Assembly (NCBI RefSeq): GCF_003337235.1
Contig: NZ_QPJC01000002.1
Span: 558,001 to 622,000 of the forward strand
DNA length: 64,000 bases
Reading direction: 5' to 3'
From: Halopolyspora algeriensis
GTDB lineage: Bacteria > Actinomycetota > Actinomycetes > Mycobacteriales > Pseudonocardiaceae
In this document: positions 42,461 to 52,245 of the stretch, piece by piece
How the letters are laid out: each line of letters opens with the position of its first letter
Position numbering within the stretch: position 1 is the first letter of the stretch
The notes under the pieces: model-generated
Databases searched by the model: none
What the model was told of the DNA's origin: nothing
The model's input: the letters and a program-made list of their open reading frames with translations, nothing else
Translations under genes and position numbers: made by a program

Positions 42461-43336
42461 TCAGGCAGGCACCTCGGAGATCCGCTCAGGCACCCGTGCC
42501 GATCCGCACACGCTCTCGGCGTGGGCAGCGATCTCCTGCAGTGTCGTCACCCACATGCCTTCCAGGTCCTTGGTCTGCTCGATCAACTGTTCCAAGGCAT
42601 GGGCCTTGGCGGGCCTGCCGGACAGGAACGGGTGATTGGTCAGCACGAAACAGCCGCCCTCGGCGTGGCGGGCCCGGGCTTCGAGGCCCCACATCCGCAG
42701 AGCCTTCTGCGGGTCCTCGATCACGCCGCTACCGGTCCAGCCCGGGTAGAAGGCGTACTGCTCCCAGTCGTCCAGCGCCCAGTCCACCGGGATCTCGATG
42801 AGCGAGGCCGAGCCGGGCCCCGAGCTCGCGAGACGATACGGCACATCGTCGTCGAGGAGGCTGGAGTCGTAGCGGAAACCGCGGTCGGCCAGCAGCCGTG
42901 GCGTGTGCCAGTTCATCTCCCACCACGGTGCTCGGTAGCCTACGGGGGACGCCCCCACGCGCGCCAGCGCTTCGAGTCCGCGATCCAGGTAGCCGGCCTC
43001 CGTGCTCTCGTCGACACCCTGCATCGGCTCGTGCAGGTAACCGTGGTGGGCGATCTCGTGCCCACCGTCGACAATGGCACGGACGATGTCGGGATAGCAC
43101 TCGGCCGTATACCCGGGAACGAAGAACGTCGCCCGGATGTCCTGGCGCTCCAGCAGCCGCAGCAGTCGCGGAGTGCCGACGCGGGGCCCGTAGGCCTGGT
43201 GCCCCATCAGCGACATGCGACTGCTCGCACCGGGGTCGTTGACCAGCACGCACGACTCGGCGTCGACATCGAAGGTGAACGAGGCAGCCGCCCGGTAGCC
43301 GTCCGGCCACGGGAAGGAGCCGTCGGGAAGTATCAC
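42461..43336 (-). CDS. polysaccharide deacetylase-fold amidohydrolase (PuuE / cyclic-imide hydrolase type)
   Basis: This 291-aa protein has the NodB-type deacetylase fold. The catalytic/metal Asp pair is in FDVDAES, the metal histidines are in HEIAHHGYLHEP (H-x3-H type), and RAPWWEMNWH is the conserved motif 3. The sequence resembles PuuE-type allantoinases and cyclic-imide hydrolases more than chitin deacetylases. Its neighbours are an NCS1 permease and a PucR regulator, which also suggests hydrolysis of a cyclic amide such as allantoin, a hydantoin or an imide. GTG 43336 is chosen, with GGAGA 6 nt upstream. No signal peptide is present, so it acts in the cytoplasm. Confidence 0.85.
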   Translation of the reverse strand: MILPDGSFPWPDGYRAAASFTFDVDAESCVLVNDPGASSRMSLMGHQAYGPRVGTPRLLRLLERQDIRATFFVPGYTAECYPDIVRAIVDGGHEIAHHGYLHEPMQGVDESTEAGYLDRGLEALARVGASPVGYRAPWWEMNWHTPRLLADRGFRYDSSLLDDDVPYRLASSGPGSASLIEIPVDWALDDWEQYAFYPGWTGSGVIEDPQKALRMWGLEARARHAEGGCFVLTNHPFLSGRPAKAHALEQLIEQTKDLEGMWVTTLQEIAAHAESVCGSARVPERISEVPA

Positions 43337-43392
43337 GGTCACTCTCCACAATGCGTCATCGAAATCGGGATCCGGCGGGTGCCGGACTTCGT

Positions 43393-44904
43393 TCAGGAGC
43401 CGTCGGTGACCGTTGCGGGCGAATCGATCCGGTCGTGCTCCTGCGCGGCGGTCGCAGGCGGCGTCACGTCCCGCGCGAGGTAGCGCCGGTGCACGGCGGG
43501 CCCCAGCAGGGCGTACAGGGTCGCCGACACGATGCCGCCTGCCAGCCAGGACAGATCGAGCCCGCCCATGGCCGTGGCGATGGGGCCCTGAAAGATGTCC
43601 AGGGCGCCGTACATGAACAGCCAGGTGGAGATCACCCCGGCGCCGAAGGCGACCATGGCGGCCCAGTTGACGTTCGGGAGCCGGTCGGTGCCGACGGGCT
43701 CGAACAGCCGGGTCGTATGGCGGGCATCACGCTCGAGCCAGTAGAAGTGCACGAGCATGACACCACCCCAGGAGGCGATCCAGGCCACCAGCGAGACGAG
43801 CCAGGAATCGAGCACGGTGGCGAACTCGCCCTGGAAGATGAAAAACACCACGCACAGCATCGAGAAGGCGCCCACGAGCACGCTCAACGCCCGGCGGGAG
43901 ATCTTCAGGTCCATGGCCTGTGCGGCCACGCCGAAGGTGTAGATGTTGAGGATGTTCGTCGCGATCGGCCCGTGGACGACGAGGAACAGCACCGGGACGG
44001 CCAGGGAGCCGTAGTTGTCGACGATCAGCCGACCGGGATCGACCTGGCCGTTCTTGGTCGCCAGGGAGGCACCGAGCACACCCAGCCACACCACGGGCAG
44101 GAACTGACCCAGCGTACTGGCGAGGTAGAGCCTGCGGCGCGGCACCGCGGTGCTGACGAACCGCGAGTAGTCCGCTGCGTAGGTGAACCAGGTGATGCCC
44201 CAGCCGATGCCGATCGCGGTCATGACGGCGGTCATCGCGGCGATGCGTTCCGTGCCGGTGAGCACCTCTCCCGGCGGTCCCGCGTAGCTCCAGTCGATGT
44301 CCAGCTGCGTCCACGCCACCAGCGACATCGCGATCAGCACCACGATCGTCGGCGGCACCGTCCACCGCTCGAAGCCGGAGATGGCCCGGTATCCGATCCA
44401 GGAGATCACCACCTGGATGCCCATGATCACCGCGGCCGTCGCGATCTTGGCGGCGTAGTTCGACGCCTCGGGGTCCACCATCCCGAGCTCGCCGAACAGC
44501 GCCATGACCAGGTCCAGGATGATCCAGGTATTGACGGCGCACCAGCCGATCGCCAGCACCGCCTGGATGGCTGCGGGCACGTAGCCGCCCCGCCGGCCGA
44601 AAGCCGCGCGCGCCAGCACCATCCCCGTGGCTCCGGTTCGCTGGCCGAGCAGCACGAACAGGCCGAACAGGGCCATCCCGACGAGGTTGCCCGCGATCAG
44701 CACGATCAGCGTGTCGGTCAGCCCCAGACCCAGGTGGATCCCCAGCGCACCGAGCACCCAGTTGATCGGCGCGATGTTGGCCCCTGCCCAGATCCAGAAC
44801 TGTCCCGACACGCGGGATGTTCGCGCTCGTTCGGGAATCGGTTGCAGGACCTGCTCCAGGTTCTCCTGCTCGCTGTCAGCGCTGTGTACAGCGTTGGTTT
44901 CCAT
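43393..44904 (-). CDS. NCS1-family nucleobase/allantoin:cation symporter
   Basis: This 503-aa membrane protein has about 12 helices and belongs to the purine-cytosine permease group (NCS1). Early motifs include FWIWAGANIAPINWVLGALG and LGQRTGATGMVLARAAFGRR, with WGITWFTYAADYSRF later, all typical of the family. Substrates of NCS1 carriers are cytosine, allantoin, hydantoin or vitamins. ATG 44904 is preferred because GGAGG is 7 nt upstream; ATG 44940 would add 12 residues. It is divergent from the pucR-like gene and is followed by the deacetylase gene, giving an uptake-and-hydrolysis unit. Confidence 0.93.
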   Translation of the reverse strand: METNAVHSADSEQENLEQVLQPIPERARTSRVSGQFWIWAGANIAPINWVLGALGIHLGLGLTDTLIVLIAGNLVGMALFGLFVLLGQRTGATGMVLARAAFGRRGGYVPAAIQAVLAIGWCAVNTWIILDLVMALFGELGMVDPEASNYAAKIATAAVIMGIQVVISWIGYRAISGFERWTVPPTIVVLIAMSLVAWTQLDIDWSYAGPPGEVLTGTERIAAMTAVMTAIGIGWGITWFTYAADYSRFVSTAVPRRRLYLASTLGQFLPVVWLGVLGASLATKNGQVDPGRLIVDNYGSLAVPVLFLVVHGPIATNILNIYTFGVAAQAMDLKISRRALSVLVGAFSMLCVVFFIFQGEFATVLDSWLVSLVAWIASWGGVMLVHFYWLERDARHTTRLFEPVGTDRLPNVNWAAMVAFGAGVISTWLFMYGALDIFQGPIATAMGGLDLSWLAGGIVSATLYALLGPAVHRRYLARDVTPPATAAQEHDRIDSPATVTDGS

Positions 44905-44962
44905 GTGTTGCCTCCGCACGGCATCAGTTGATTCCGCCATGCTTCTGGTCCAAAGGAGTCAG

Positions 44963-44980
44963 GACAAGGTACGTTTTGTC
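44963..44980. promoter_or_regulatory. candidate operator between NCS1 permease and PucR genes
   Basis: GACAA (44963-44967) and TTGTC (44976-44980) are the arms of an inverted repeat in the 109-bp gap between the two divergent genes. It is well placed for PucR control of the permease operon. Confidence 0.45.
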
Positions 44981-45013
44981 ACTCAGAATCTTCGACGGAA
45001 TGGACACAACGTC

Positions 45014-46516
45014 ATGCCGATACCGTTGAGCGGGGTGCTGAGCCATCCCAGCTTGTCGCCCGCCGAACCGGTGTTGCTGACCGGCCGGGAACACACGGCG
45101 CGCTCGGTGCGCTGGGTGCACTCCAGCGAGATCCTGGATATCGCCCCACTCCTGCGGGGCGGAGAACTGCTGCTCACGGGGGGTTTCGTCCTGTCCGAAG
45201 CATCCCCCGAACGGCAACGTCGCTACATCCGCGAGCTGGCCTCACGCGGGGTCACGGGCGTGGCGGTGGAGACCTCCGAACAGGGCACCGGACTCCCCGA
45301 GGCCTTGATCGACGAAGCCGAGCAGCAGGGGTTCGCGTTGATCCAGCTCGGTCGCACCGTGCCGTTCGTGGAAGTCACCGAGAGCATCAACGCCGTGCTG
45401 ATCAACGACTCGGTGCACCGGCTGCGGATCGCCGACTCGTTGTCCGACCAACTCTCGACCCAGCTGACTTCCGGCAGTGATCTCCAGGGGCTCGCCGAGA
45501 CTCTCGCGGCGAGCACCGACACGCACATCACGGTGTACGACGAGTCCGGGGAGCCGCTCGCAGCCACCCACACCGCACCACAGGACCCGGAGGAATCCGC
45601 CGAACCACTCGAGGCGCCGATCACCGTCCACGGCGTGGTCACGGCACGGCTCGTTCTTCATCCCGGCCCCGAACCCGACCCCGCCGTGCTCGACGCGGCC
45701 CTCGACCGTGCCCCGCAGGCGTTCGGGCTCGCCCTGCTCCGCACTCGATCTCCCGCACCGAGCAGCCAGGCCACCCGAGCTCTCTTTCACGCGCTGCAGC
45801 ACCCCGATCACTCCGAGACCGAGTTCCTGCCGCTGGTCGAAGCCTCGGAACTGTCCTCGGCCGGCACTTTCGTGGCCGTCACCGCAGCACACGTCAGCAA
45901 GGGACATCTGGGAGCGCTCGAACACGCCATGCGGCGGCACGGCAGGCAAGTCCTCAGCCATCTCGCGGAGGGGGAACTACTGGCCATCGTCGCCCTGCCG
46001 TCCCACATCCCCGAGCAAGCCAGGCAGACACTCGTCGACGACCTGCGTCAGGCCCACGACACCGATACCCGGTTCCACACCCTCGCCGTGGGGCCGCTGG
46101 CCCGCAGCACCGAACACCTCCCCCACACCACCGCCGAAGCACGTCGTTGCCTCGAGGCGGACCTGCCGACCACAGCCGTACGCGGGGTGGTCGACGCGGC
46201 CGACTGCTCCCTTCGCAGGCTCGCACACCGGTTGGATGCCGATACGGCCCTGCACGATTTCGTCGCCGAGCAACTCGGCGGGATCCTGCAGCAGCCCGCG
46301 CAGGTCCGGGACAGGCTTCTGGGCACGCTCGAGACCTTCTTCGACTGCGCGGCCAGCAAAACCGAGACCGCACAGCGGCTGCATCTTCGGCGGCAGACGC
46401 TGTACCAGCGACTCGGCAAGCTCTCCCGGTGCCTCGGGTACGACATCACCGGGCCGGATTCGCCTGCGGCCCTGCACGTCGCGGTACGCCTGCGGCAGGT
46501 ACTGGATCGGAGTTGA
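45014..46516 (+). CDS. PucR-family purine catabolism regulator
   Basis: This 500-aa protein has an N-terminal PucR domain (LTGREHTARSVRWVHSSEIL and LLTGGFVLSE, residues about 20-130), a middle GGDEF-like region, and a C-terminal CdaR-type helix-turn-helix with LETFFDCAASKTETAQRLHL, then RRQTLYQRLGKL (residues about 435-475). This architecture is typical of regulators of purine, cytosine or related nitrogen-source genes. It lies divergent from the NCS1 permease, which it probably controls. ATG 45014 is chosen, but the ribosome binding site is weak. It is convergent with the small helical gene that follows. Confidence 0.92.
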   Translation: MPIPLSGVLSHPSLSPAEPVLLTGREHTARSVRWVHSSEILDIAPLLRGGELLLTGGFVLSEASPERQRRYIRELASRGVTGVAVETSEQGTGLPEALIDEAEQQGFALIQLGRTVPFVEVTESINAVLINDSVHRLRIADSLSDQLSTQLTSGSDLQGLAETLAASTDTHITVYDESGEPLAATHTAPQDPEESAEPLEAPITVHGVVTARLVLHPGPEPDPAVLDAALDRAPQAFGLALLRTRSPAPSSQATRALFHALQHPDHSETEFLPLVEASELSSAGTFVAVTAAHVSKGHLGALEHAMRRHGRQVLSHLAEGELLAIVALPSHIPEQARQTLVDDLRQAHDTDTRFHTLAVGPLARSTEHLPHTTAEARRCLEADLPTTAVRGVVDAADCSLRRLAHRLDADTALHDFVAEQLGGILQQPAQVRDRLLGTLETFFDCAASKTETAQRLHLRRQTLYQRLGKLSRCLGYDITGPDSPAALHVAVRLRQVLDRS

Positions 46517-46532
46517 GCAGAGACCGGCGTCT

Positions 46533-46910
46533 TCAGTCCCGGTCCTCGGGCGGCGATTCGGTGTCGGCCCAGAAGTGCTCGACGGTCGACCAGTAGTTCT
46601 CGGCGTCGGCCACGGCCATGTTCAACACCCGGCGCAGATTGTTCAGGTGCTCGATGGCGTGCTCGACCGCCTCGTGCGGATGGTCCCGAAGAGCCTCCCG
46701 GCGAACACGCTCCCGATCGATCTGCTCGAGCTGGTCGGCCAGCACGCGGGTGAGCCCGCCGAGTGCGCTCAGGGTGCCCAGCAGCGCCGAGCCGTAGGCG
46801 GGCAGGTCCTGCCGCGCGGGATCGGCGTGGGCCTGGGCGGTGGTGGCCTGCTGCAGCGCGTCGCGGGCTCGGTGAACCGATTCGAGCGGATGCTGCGGTG
46901 AAGAGCCCAT
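46533..46910 (-). CDS. small helical protein of unknown function (125 aa)
   Basis: This 125-aa, mostly helical, acidic protein has no recognised domain. It contains repeated His/Arg/Glu segments (ALRDHPHEAVEHAIEHLNNL) and an aromatic C-terminus (AENYWSTVEHFWADTE). GAGGAAGG lies upstream of ATG 46910. It follows the formate dehydrogenase membrane gene after 50 bp on the same strand, so it may belong to that operon, possibly in maturation or stability. It is convergent with the PucR gene, only 16 bp away. Confidence 0.65.
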   Translation of the reverse strand: MGSSPQHPLESVHRARDALQQATTAQAHADPARQDLPAYGSALLGTLSALGGLTRVLADQLEQIDRERVRREALRDHPHEAVEHAIEHLNNLRRVLNMAVADAENYWSTVEHFWADTESPPEDRD

Positions 46911-46960
46911 TACATCCTTGCCTTCCTCCTCCGACAGAGGGCAGGGTCCCGCAACGGACT

Positions 46961-48001
46961 CTAGTGCGTCCGGTCCGGTGGCGCGGTGTGCGCATCACCG
47001 GAACGAGCTTGCTCACCGCGGCGCAGCCGCTCGCGCTGGGGAACGACGGTGTACTTGGGATCGTCGGCCGAGGCCGTGCCCGCGTGGAAGACGCCCCACC
47101 GGGTGGCGGCGGAAGCCGCGAGCAGAGTCGCGCCGGACAGGGCGTTGACGAGTCGATTGCCCCGCCCCAGCAGCGCACCGGCCAGCCCGACCACGGACAG
47201 CACCTTGCCCGCCCGCATGTACCGCCCCGAACGCCCGGACGAGTACGGTTCGGCGACCATGCCGAGGCGGTGCTCCATCCACTGCCCCGAGGTCAGCTCC
47301 GTGGCCACTCCGAACGTGGCCATGTTGCGGGCCGGGGCTGCCTGCGCGGCCGGAGCGGCGAGCAGGCCGAGGCCACCGGCGGCAGTGGCACCGGAACCGA
47401 CGAACACGAACGGCATCTCCCGGTAGCCGTCGTGCCAGGCCGGTACCGCGGTGTCGCTGACGAGCGCGGCGGTGTAGGCGGCCACGGCGGGGCCGAGCGC
47501 GGCCGCCCCGGCGGTGGCGGTCGCTCCCCAACGGGGCGCGCGGCCGGTCCATGCCGAGACCGTGGAAATACCCGCCAGGGGGGTGAATCCGGCCAGCAGC
47601 CAGGACCCGACGCTCATCGGCGAGGTCACTTTGAACACCCGCAGCATGTTGAGGAACCGGCCGGGTTTGCCGAGATCGTGCACCAGCGCGGCGACCGACA
47701 GTGCAGCCCCTCCGAACGCGCCGGCCTTGGCCACGCGCGCCAGCTCGGGTCGGCGGGTGAGGTCCGCGCCGGATGCCAGCAGGGACGCGGCACCGGCGAG
47801 GCCGCCGAGGAACAGGTACCCGGGGATGTCGGGGCTCTCCCAGACGGGGCTGTTGATGACGGGGCGGCCGTAGTACGAGGTGAACTCGGTGTCGCCGCCC
47901 GGGGGTTGCTCGCCGTCCCGCCCCGCGGCGACGCCGATCAGAGCTTCCCGGTCGGGCCTGGTTCCGCGCAGGCCCTGCCTGGTGACTTCCGAATCGCTCA
48001 T
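46961..48001 (-). CDS. NrfD/PsrC-like membrane subunit of formate dehydrogenase
   Basis: This 346-aa membrane protein of the NrfD/polysulfide reductase family, with about 8 predicted helices, serves as quinone-linked membrane anchor for the formate dehydrogenase. Characteristic segments are SPDIPGYLFLGGLAGAASLL and LVHDLGKPGRFLNMLRVFK. It takes electrons from the ferredoxin-like subunit and passes them to menaquinone, inferred from the family. ATG 48001 overlaps the fdhB stop (ATGA). The C-terminus is hydrophilic. Confidence 0.9.
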   Translation of the reverse strand: MSDSEVTRQGLRGTRPDREALIGVAAGRDGEQPPGGDTEFTSYYGRPVINSPVWESPDIPGYLFLGGLAGAASLLASGADLTRRPELARVAKAGAFGGAALSVAALVHDLGKPGRFLNMLRVFKVTSPMSVGSWLLAGFTPLAGISTVSAWTGRAPRWGATATAGAAALGPAVAAYTAALVSDTAVPAWHDGYREMPFVFVGSGATAAGGLGLLAAPAAQAAPARNMATFGVATELTSGQWMEHRLGMVAEPYSSGRSGRYMRAGKVLSVVGLAGALLGRGNRLVNALSGATLLAASAATRWGVFHAGTASADDPKYTVVPQRERLRRGEQARSGDAHTAPPDRTH

Positions 48002-48957
48002 GGCCGCCTCCCGAACATCGCACCGGCGAACGAGGCCGCCGCTGTGGCGGCGAGAGTGAGCGCGGCGGCGCCGACGCAGCGCCACATCGCGGGCAGGTCC
48101 CGGGTCGTGACCACCGGGTCGGGCGGGAACCCGTAGACCTCCGGTTCGTCCATCAGCAGGAAGAAGGCGCCGTCGCCGCCGACCCCGTCGTGGGGATCCT
48201 CGCCGTAGAGCCGGGCACCGGTTTCGCCTGCCTCGACCAGTTGGTCGACCCGGCCGCGGGCACGCTCGCGCAGCTCGTCCAGCGGTCCGAACTGGATGGA
48301 ATCGGTGGGGCACGCCTTGGCGCAGGCCGGTTCCATCCCACCGCTGAGCCGGTCGTAGCACAGCGTGCACTTCCAGGCCCGGCCATCTTCCTGACGCTGG
48401 TCGATGACCCCGTACGGGCAGGCGGGGATGCAGTAGCCGCAGCCGTTGCAGATGTCCTCCTGCACGACGACGGTGCCGAACTCGGTGCGAAACAGCGAGC
48501 CGGTGGGGCACACGTCCAGGCAGGCGGCGTGGGTGCAGTGCTTGCAGACGTCCGAGGCCATCAGCCAGCGCATCTGCCCGGGTTCGCCGGGAGTGGTCGG
48601 GGTGATCCGCGCCTGTTCGGGCGGGGTGCCCGACCCCTGGGAGGCCAGTGCCAGCACGTCGACGTCCTCGTGCTGCACGCCGGGGTCCTGCATCGCCAGC
48701 GGCTTGCGCTGCTCGATGAAGGCCACGTGCCGCCAGGTGTCGGCCCCGAGGCCCTCGCTGTTGTCGTAGGACATGCCGGTGAACACGAGGCCGTCCTCCG
48801 GGATGGCGTTCCACTCCTTGCACGCCACCTCGCAGGCCTTGCAGCCGATGCACACCGACGTGTCGGTGAAAAAGCCCATGCGTGGCGGGGGCTCGTCGTA
48901 GCCGCCCAGCGTGGCCGGATCGGCCTCTCCGTACAACGCGTGCGAGTTCGTGGCCAC
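47998..48957 (-). CDS. fdhB: formate dehydrogenase beta (4Fe-4S ferredoxin) subunit
   Basis: This 319-aa electron-transfer subunit has four cysteine clusters: CIGCKACEVACKEW, CKHCTHAACLDVC, CNGCGYCIPACPYG and CTLCYDRLSGGMEPACAKAC, giving four [4Fe-4S] centres. A hydrophobic C-terminal segment (VGAALTLAATAAASFAGA region) may anchor it in the membrane. It accepts electrons from the selenocysteine alpha subunit and passes them to the NrfD-like subunit. GTG 48957 starts 1 nt after the alpha stop, with GGAGG inside the alpha 3' end, so translation is coupled. Confidence 0.95.
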   Translation of the reverse strand: MATNSHALYGEADPATLGGYDEPPPRMGFFTDTSVCIGCKACEVACKEWNAIPEDGLVFTGMSYDNSEGLGADTWRHVAFIEQRKPLAMQDPGVQHEDVDVLALASQGSGTPPEQARITPTTPGEPGQMRWLMASDVCKHCTHAACLDVCPTGSLFRTEFGTVVVQEDICNGCGYCIPACPYGVIDQRQEDGRAWKCTLCYDRLSGGMEPACAKACPTDSIQFGPLDELRERARGRVDQLVEAGETGARLYGEDPHDGVGGDGAFFLLMDEPEVYGFPPDPVVTTRDLPAMWRCVGAAALTLAATAAASFAGAMFGRRP

Positions 48958-48958
48958 C

Positions 48959-51900
48959 TCACACCTCCGTTCCGGTCCGCTCGGTGATTCCGGCGCGCTG
49001 CTGGTACTCGTGCACCAGTCGGGCGCGGTCCGCCCCCACCGGGCGACGCCCGGGACGGATGTCGCAGGACAACGCCTTCACCTCCTGAATGTGGGAGTTG
49101 GGGTCCAGCGAGATCGAGGACAGATCGTTGAACGAGTCCCCGGTGCTGTAGCCGTTGGGACCCCAGTGGTAGGGGATTCCGACGTGGTGCGTGCGGCGGC
49201 CCTGGATGGTCATCGGCGTCATCCGCTCGGTGACCAGCAAGCGGGCCTCGATGGCGCCTCGTGCGGTGACCACGGTGGCCCACCCCAGGTGTTCCAGGTT
49301 CCGCTCGGCCGCCAGTTCCGGCGAGACCTCGCAGAAGAGTTCCGGCTGCAGCTCCGAGAGGTAGGGCAACCAGCGGGACATGCCGCCCGCGGTGTGGTGT
49401 TCGGTGAGCCGGTAGGAGGTCAGCACGTACGGATACACCTCCGTGCCCGGGTCTTCACCGCTGGGCTGGTAGCGGTTGTTGGGGTGCGGCTGGATCTGGC
49501 GGACCGGGTTGCGCTGCTGGGTGTAGAGCAGGTTGCTCACCGGCGAGTCCTGCGGCTCGTAGTGGGTCGGCAGCGGACCGTCGGTCAACCCGGCGGGCAC
49601 GAACAGCCAGGCCTTGCCGTCGGCCTGCATGATGAACGGGTCCAACCCGGACAGTGCCTCCGCGCCCTGCGCGCCGTCGGGTGGGCGGTAGTGCGGCGAC
49701 TTGGACTTGTCGTAGTCGGGGATGTCGTGCCCGCTCCACTGCGCTTTCTCCGCGTCCCACCAGATCAGGGCCTTGCGCTCGCTCCACGGGTTGCCTTCCG
49801 GATCGGCCGAGGCACGGTTGTAGAGGATGCGCCGGTTGGCCGGCCACGCCCAGCCCCACTCGGTGGCGACCCAGTTCTGCTGCACCTGCGGCTTGCGCCG
49901 GGCCGCCTGGTTGACGCCGTCGGTGTAGACGCCGCAGTAGATCCAGCAGCCGCACACCGTCGAGCCGTCGGCGTTGAGCTGCTCGTAGTTGGTCAACGGG
50001 TTCCCGTCGGCACCCCAGCCGTTGATCTCGGCGAGCACCGACTCGGCCTCGGGCTCGTCGATCTCGCCCTTGGTGGGATAGTCCCAGGTCAGATCGAGGA
50101 TCGGAAAGTCCCTCTCGTCGATGCTGCCTGCGAGCTTGTGCCGGATGCGCCGACCGAGGTGGTAGGTGAACCACAGATCGCTGCGCGCGTCGCCTGCGGG
50201 TTCGACGGCCTGGTGGTGCCACTGCAGCAACCGCTGCGTGTTGGTGAAGCTGCCGTCCTTCTCGGTGTGCGCGGCGGCGGGCAGGAAGAACACCTCGGTA
50301 CCGATGTCCTCGGTGTGCAACTCCCCGGTGGCGATCTCCGGGCCGTCCTTCCACCAGGTGGCGCTCTCGGTCAGCGAGAAGTCGCGGACCACCAGCCAGT
50401 CCAGGTTCGCCATTCCCAGCCGCTGCATCTTCGCGTTGGCCGATCCGACGGCGGGGTTCTCCCCCATCAGGAAGTAGCCCTTGCACTCCCCGTCCAGCTG
50501 GGACTGGACCGTCTCGTAGGTGCTGTGGCTGCCGGTCAGCCGGGGCAGGTAGTCGAAGCAGAAGTCGGTTTCCGGAGTCGCTGCCGAACCCCACCAGGCC
50601 TTGAGCAGGCTGACCATGTAGGCCCGCATCTCGGCCCAGTACCCCTTGCGGGTGGCCTCCGCGGTGATGAACGCGTCGAGGTCCTCGTTGGAGTGCGCGT
50701 GCGGCATCGGGATGTAGCCGGGCAGCAGGTTGAACAGCGTCGGGATGTCGGTCGAGCCCTGGATCGAGGCGTGTCCCCGCAGCGCGAGCACCCCACCGCC
50801 CGGGCGGCCGATGTTGCCCAGCAGGCTCTGCAGGATGGCGGCCGACCGGATGTACTGCACGCCCACCGTGTGCTGTGTCCAGCCGACCGAGTAGACGAAC
50901 GCGCTCGTCCGGTCCCGTCCGGAGTTGCTGGTGAGCAGTTCGCACACCCGGAGGAACGTCTCCTGCGGCACGCCGCAGATCTCCTCGATCACCTCCGGCG
51001 TGTAGCGGGCGTAGTGCCGCTTGAGCACCTGGAACACGCAACGCGGGTGCTCGAGTGTCTCGTCGTTGGTGATCTGGGCGGTGACCTCGGCCCCGCCCGA
51101 GCCGTGCGCCTCACCGCGACCCGCCTGGCGCACGCCGGAACTTCCCTGCACCCGGTCGGAGTACTCCTTGTCGCGCTTGCCGGAGGCGGCCTGCACCTCG
51201 GTGCCCTCGTACTGCCAGGTGTGGAAGTCGTAGATCCGCGACTCCGGATCCAGCCCCGAGAAGACACCGTCGAGGTCCTCGGTGTCGGCGTAGTCCTCGG
51301 TGAGCACCGTCGGAGCGTTGGTGTAGGTGACCAGGTACTCCCGGAAGTACTTCTCGTTCTGCAGGACATGGTTGATGATCCCGCCGATGAAGGCGATGTC
51401 GCTGCCCACGCGCAGCGGCACGTGGATATCGGCCAGCGCGCTGGTGCGGGTGAACCGCGGATCGACGTGGATCAGGGTCGCGCCGCGTGCCTTGGCCTCC
51501 ATGACCCACTGGAAGCCGACCGGATGGCACTCGGCCATGTTCGAACCCTCGATGACGATGCAGTCGGAGTTCTGCAGATCCTGCTGGAAGGTCGTGGCCC
51601 CACCGCGCCCGAACGAGGTTCCCAGACTGGGAACCGTGGAGGAGTGTCAAACACGCGCCTGGTTCTCGATCTGGACGGCTCCGAGCGCGGTGAACAGTTT
51701 CTTGATGAGGTAGTTCTCCTCGTTGTCCAATGTGGCCCCGCCGAGGCTGGCGATGCCCATCGTGCGGCGCGTGCGCACCCCGTTCTGCTCCCACTGCCAG
51801 CCCTGTCGCCGGGTGGCGATCACGCGATCGGCGATCATGTCCATCGCCGTGTCGAGATCGAGGGTTTCCCACTCGGTGCTGTTCGGGCGCCGGTGCAGCA

Positions 51901-52210
51901 CCTGGTGCATGCGGGCCGAGCCGGTGGTCAACTGCAGGCTCGCCGCGCCCTTCGGGCACAACCGACCCCGGCTGACCGGCGAGTCCGGGTCGCCCTCCAC
52001 CTGGGTGACCTTGTCGTCGGAGACGTAGACGTTCTGGCCGCAGCCCACCGCGCAGTAGGGGCAGACCGATTTGACGACCTTCTGCGCGGTTTGCGTGCGC
52101 GGGGTGAGGTGCTCGCTGGTCGAGCTCTTCGCCGCAGCGCCGCGCCCGTAGGGGTCTCCGGCGCCGAGCTGCCGGAAGAGCGGCCACCCGAGCCAGTCAC
52201 GCACACCCAT
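48959..52210 (-). CDS. fdhA: formate dehydrogenase alpha subunit, selenoprotein (in-frame TGA = Sec)
   Basis: This 1083-aa molybdopterin enzyme is coded across an in-frame TGA at 51647-51649, which reads as selenocysteine at residue 188. The reading frame is the same on both sides and the context IENQARV-U-HSSTVPSLG equals the E. coli FdnG site QARV-U-HGPTVASLA. The N-terminus has the [4Fe-4S] cysteines C50, C53, C57 and C85 (SVCPYCAVGCGQN, then RLCPKG). A SECIS hairpin starts 11 nt after the TGA. There is no twin-arginine signal at the N-terminus, so the enzyme appears cytoplasmic. It oxidises formate to carbon dioxide. ATG 52210 has GGGAGGC 8 nt upstream. Expression needs selA, selB and selC, which are not in the window. 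Confidence 0.93.
51617..51649 (-). promoter_or_regulatory. bacterial SECIS hairpin with Sec UGA codon
   Basis: On the minus strand, the TGA (51647-51649) is followed after 11 nt by a perfect hairpin: arms GGTTCCCA and TGGGAACC at 51617-51635 with a GTC loop. The E. coli fdhF SECIS has the same 11-nt spacing and a stem opening with GGUU and closing with ACC around a GU-containing loop. This is strong support for SelB-directed selenocysteine insertion. Confidence 0.9.
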
Positions 52211-52245
52211 CGGATGCCTCCCGAATCATGTCTGTCGATGCCGGC

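Noticed and set aside
44905-44940. Upstream ATG (44940) as start of the NCS1 permease
   Set aside because: The ATG at 44904 has GGAGG with ideal spacing, so the 12-residue extension is less likely.
51538-51649. FDH alpha as a broken pseudogene because of the internal TGA
   Set aside because: The frame is continuous, the TGA is at the known selenocysteine site and a SECIS hairpin follows at the right distance.
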